Of a stretch of DNA of 64,000 bases, positions 63,389 to 64,000 are shown one piece after another. The stretch comes from Zygnema cylindricum (lineage: Eukaryota > Streptophyta > Zygnematophyceae > Zygnematales > Zygnemataceae). The notes below the pieces were generated by a model. It ran no database searches and had not been told where the DNA came from. It saw nothing but the letters and a program-made list of their open reading frames with translations. Positions within the stretch are counted from its first letter, which is position 1. Each line of letters starts with the position of its first letter. A program made the translations under genes and the position numbers. The stretch spans positions 1-64,000 of the forward strand of contig JBBHKE010000228.1 of assembly GCA_037447655.1 (NCBI GenBank), in the 5' to 3' direction.

Positions 63389-64000
63389 GTCGTGCATGTG
63401 ACAAAACAAATGATAAGCATGCATCACAATCAGCTGCAAGGGAAAAGATAAGGAAATAAGCGCAAAAGTCATGAACATATCGGAAAATCTGCGACACAAA
63501 TCTGTACAGGCAGCAAGCAACAAACATATCACAAGAAAAATAAAGGTAGGGTGAGAGAGGAAGCTAGGAGGCTCAGTTTATTATTAAGCCAAAGGATAGC
63601 CACTAGGCTCCTTGGTCAGTTTATATTCCTTACAGGAGTTCGATTAAATAAAGATCTAACCTAAATGTCACAATACATAAATTGAATATACAACAAATCA
63701 CGGGCTGATCTGAGATAACCAGATTTAGCCGCACAAGCAAACTACACGAGCAAACCAAAAACTGTCCAATCACAATCCAAGGTTCACCAACAACCTTAGA
63801 GAGAAGGCTGAGCAGCAATCCCCTTGATAGAACGAGAGAAGGAGTGAAGGAAAACGGGTTAGGCCTCGGCGTGAGCCGTGTAGATTAAATTGCAAGGCAG
63901 ATTTACAGAGAAAGAAAGTAAGAGCTAGGCAGCGGAACGCTTAATGGCAAGAAAAATAGCCACTGGAACTATCTTGACGATTTCACAAGAAAATATTGAA
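63389..64000. other. Unassigned unique sequence at the window end
   Basis: Mixed-composition sequence with no repeat and no ORF above 62 codons. A donor-like GGTAGGG at 63545 and an LTR-like look cannot be substantiated. Confidence 0.4.

Overview
This is a nuclear genome window from a eukaryote. It is packed with degraded LTR retrotransposons and ends in one intron-rich host gene. Two sequence signs point to the green plant lineage, most plausibly a streptophyte (charophyte) alga: a Ty3/Gypsy family that carries a cytosine-5 DNA methyltransferase (such elements are known from charophytes and dinoflagellates), and Copia families primed by a half initiator-tRNA (as in Volvox Osser and Drosophila copia). 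The taxonomic call is an inference; no rRNA or organelle marker is present.

1-20562 is a Copia graveyard, almost all coded on the minus strand. Element A (end of the 3' LTR, RNase H, RT) runs into unassigned sequence. Element D (2632-6593) has lost its RT and 5' leader. Element B (6838-19183) is split inside gag by a complete element C (11596-17799), which is flanked by the 5-bp duplication GATAT. Right of B lie a plus-strand gag fragment, a B-like LTR piece, a 10-N assembly gap and a C-like LTR piece.

20646-35915 holds two head-to-tail copies (F and G) of one Gypsy family, minus strand, reading gag, protease, DNA methyltransferase, RT, RNase H, integrase, PHD finger. Copy G also has a long proline-rich ORF upstream of gag. 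Both copies carry stops and frameshifts. The domain set combines a DNA-methylation writer with a chromatin reader on one retrotransposon and is the most interesting system in the window.

36206-42700 contains more Copia remnants (plus-strand E with its 3' LTR, minus-strand H with its 5' LTR, and a further LTR, I). In B, C and H the gag start codon lies inside the LTR and the primer-binding site is translated as part of Gag. LTRs of B, C, E and H each carry an antisense tRNA-like module.

42700-48100 is AT-rich and apparently gene-free, but holds short hAT-type elements built of CGATATATCG palindromes. One has an 8-bp duplication, a larger one has another copy nested in it, and that larger one sits inside a separate inverted-repeat element.

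49057-about 61434 (plus strand) is a multi-exon STAND/NLR-like gene: acidic and helical N-terminus, P-loop, Walker B, GxP motif, then a long helical repeat region. Its introns are dominated by pyrimidine tracts before the 3' splice sites and purine tracts after several 5' splice sites. The P-loop exon contains three in-frame copies of the palindrome TGCCACGTGGCA. 61435-64000 is simple repeat and unassigned sequence.
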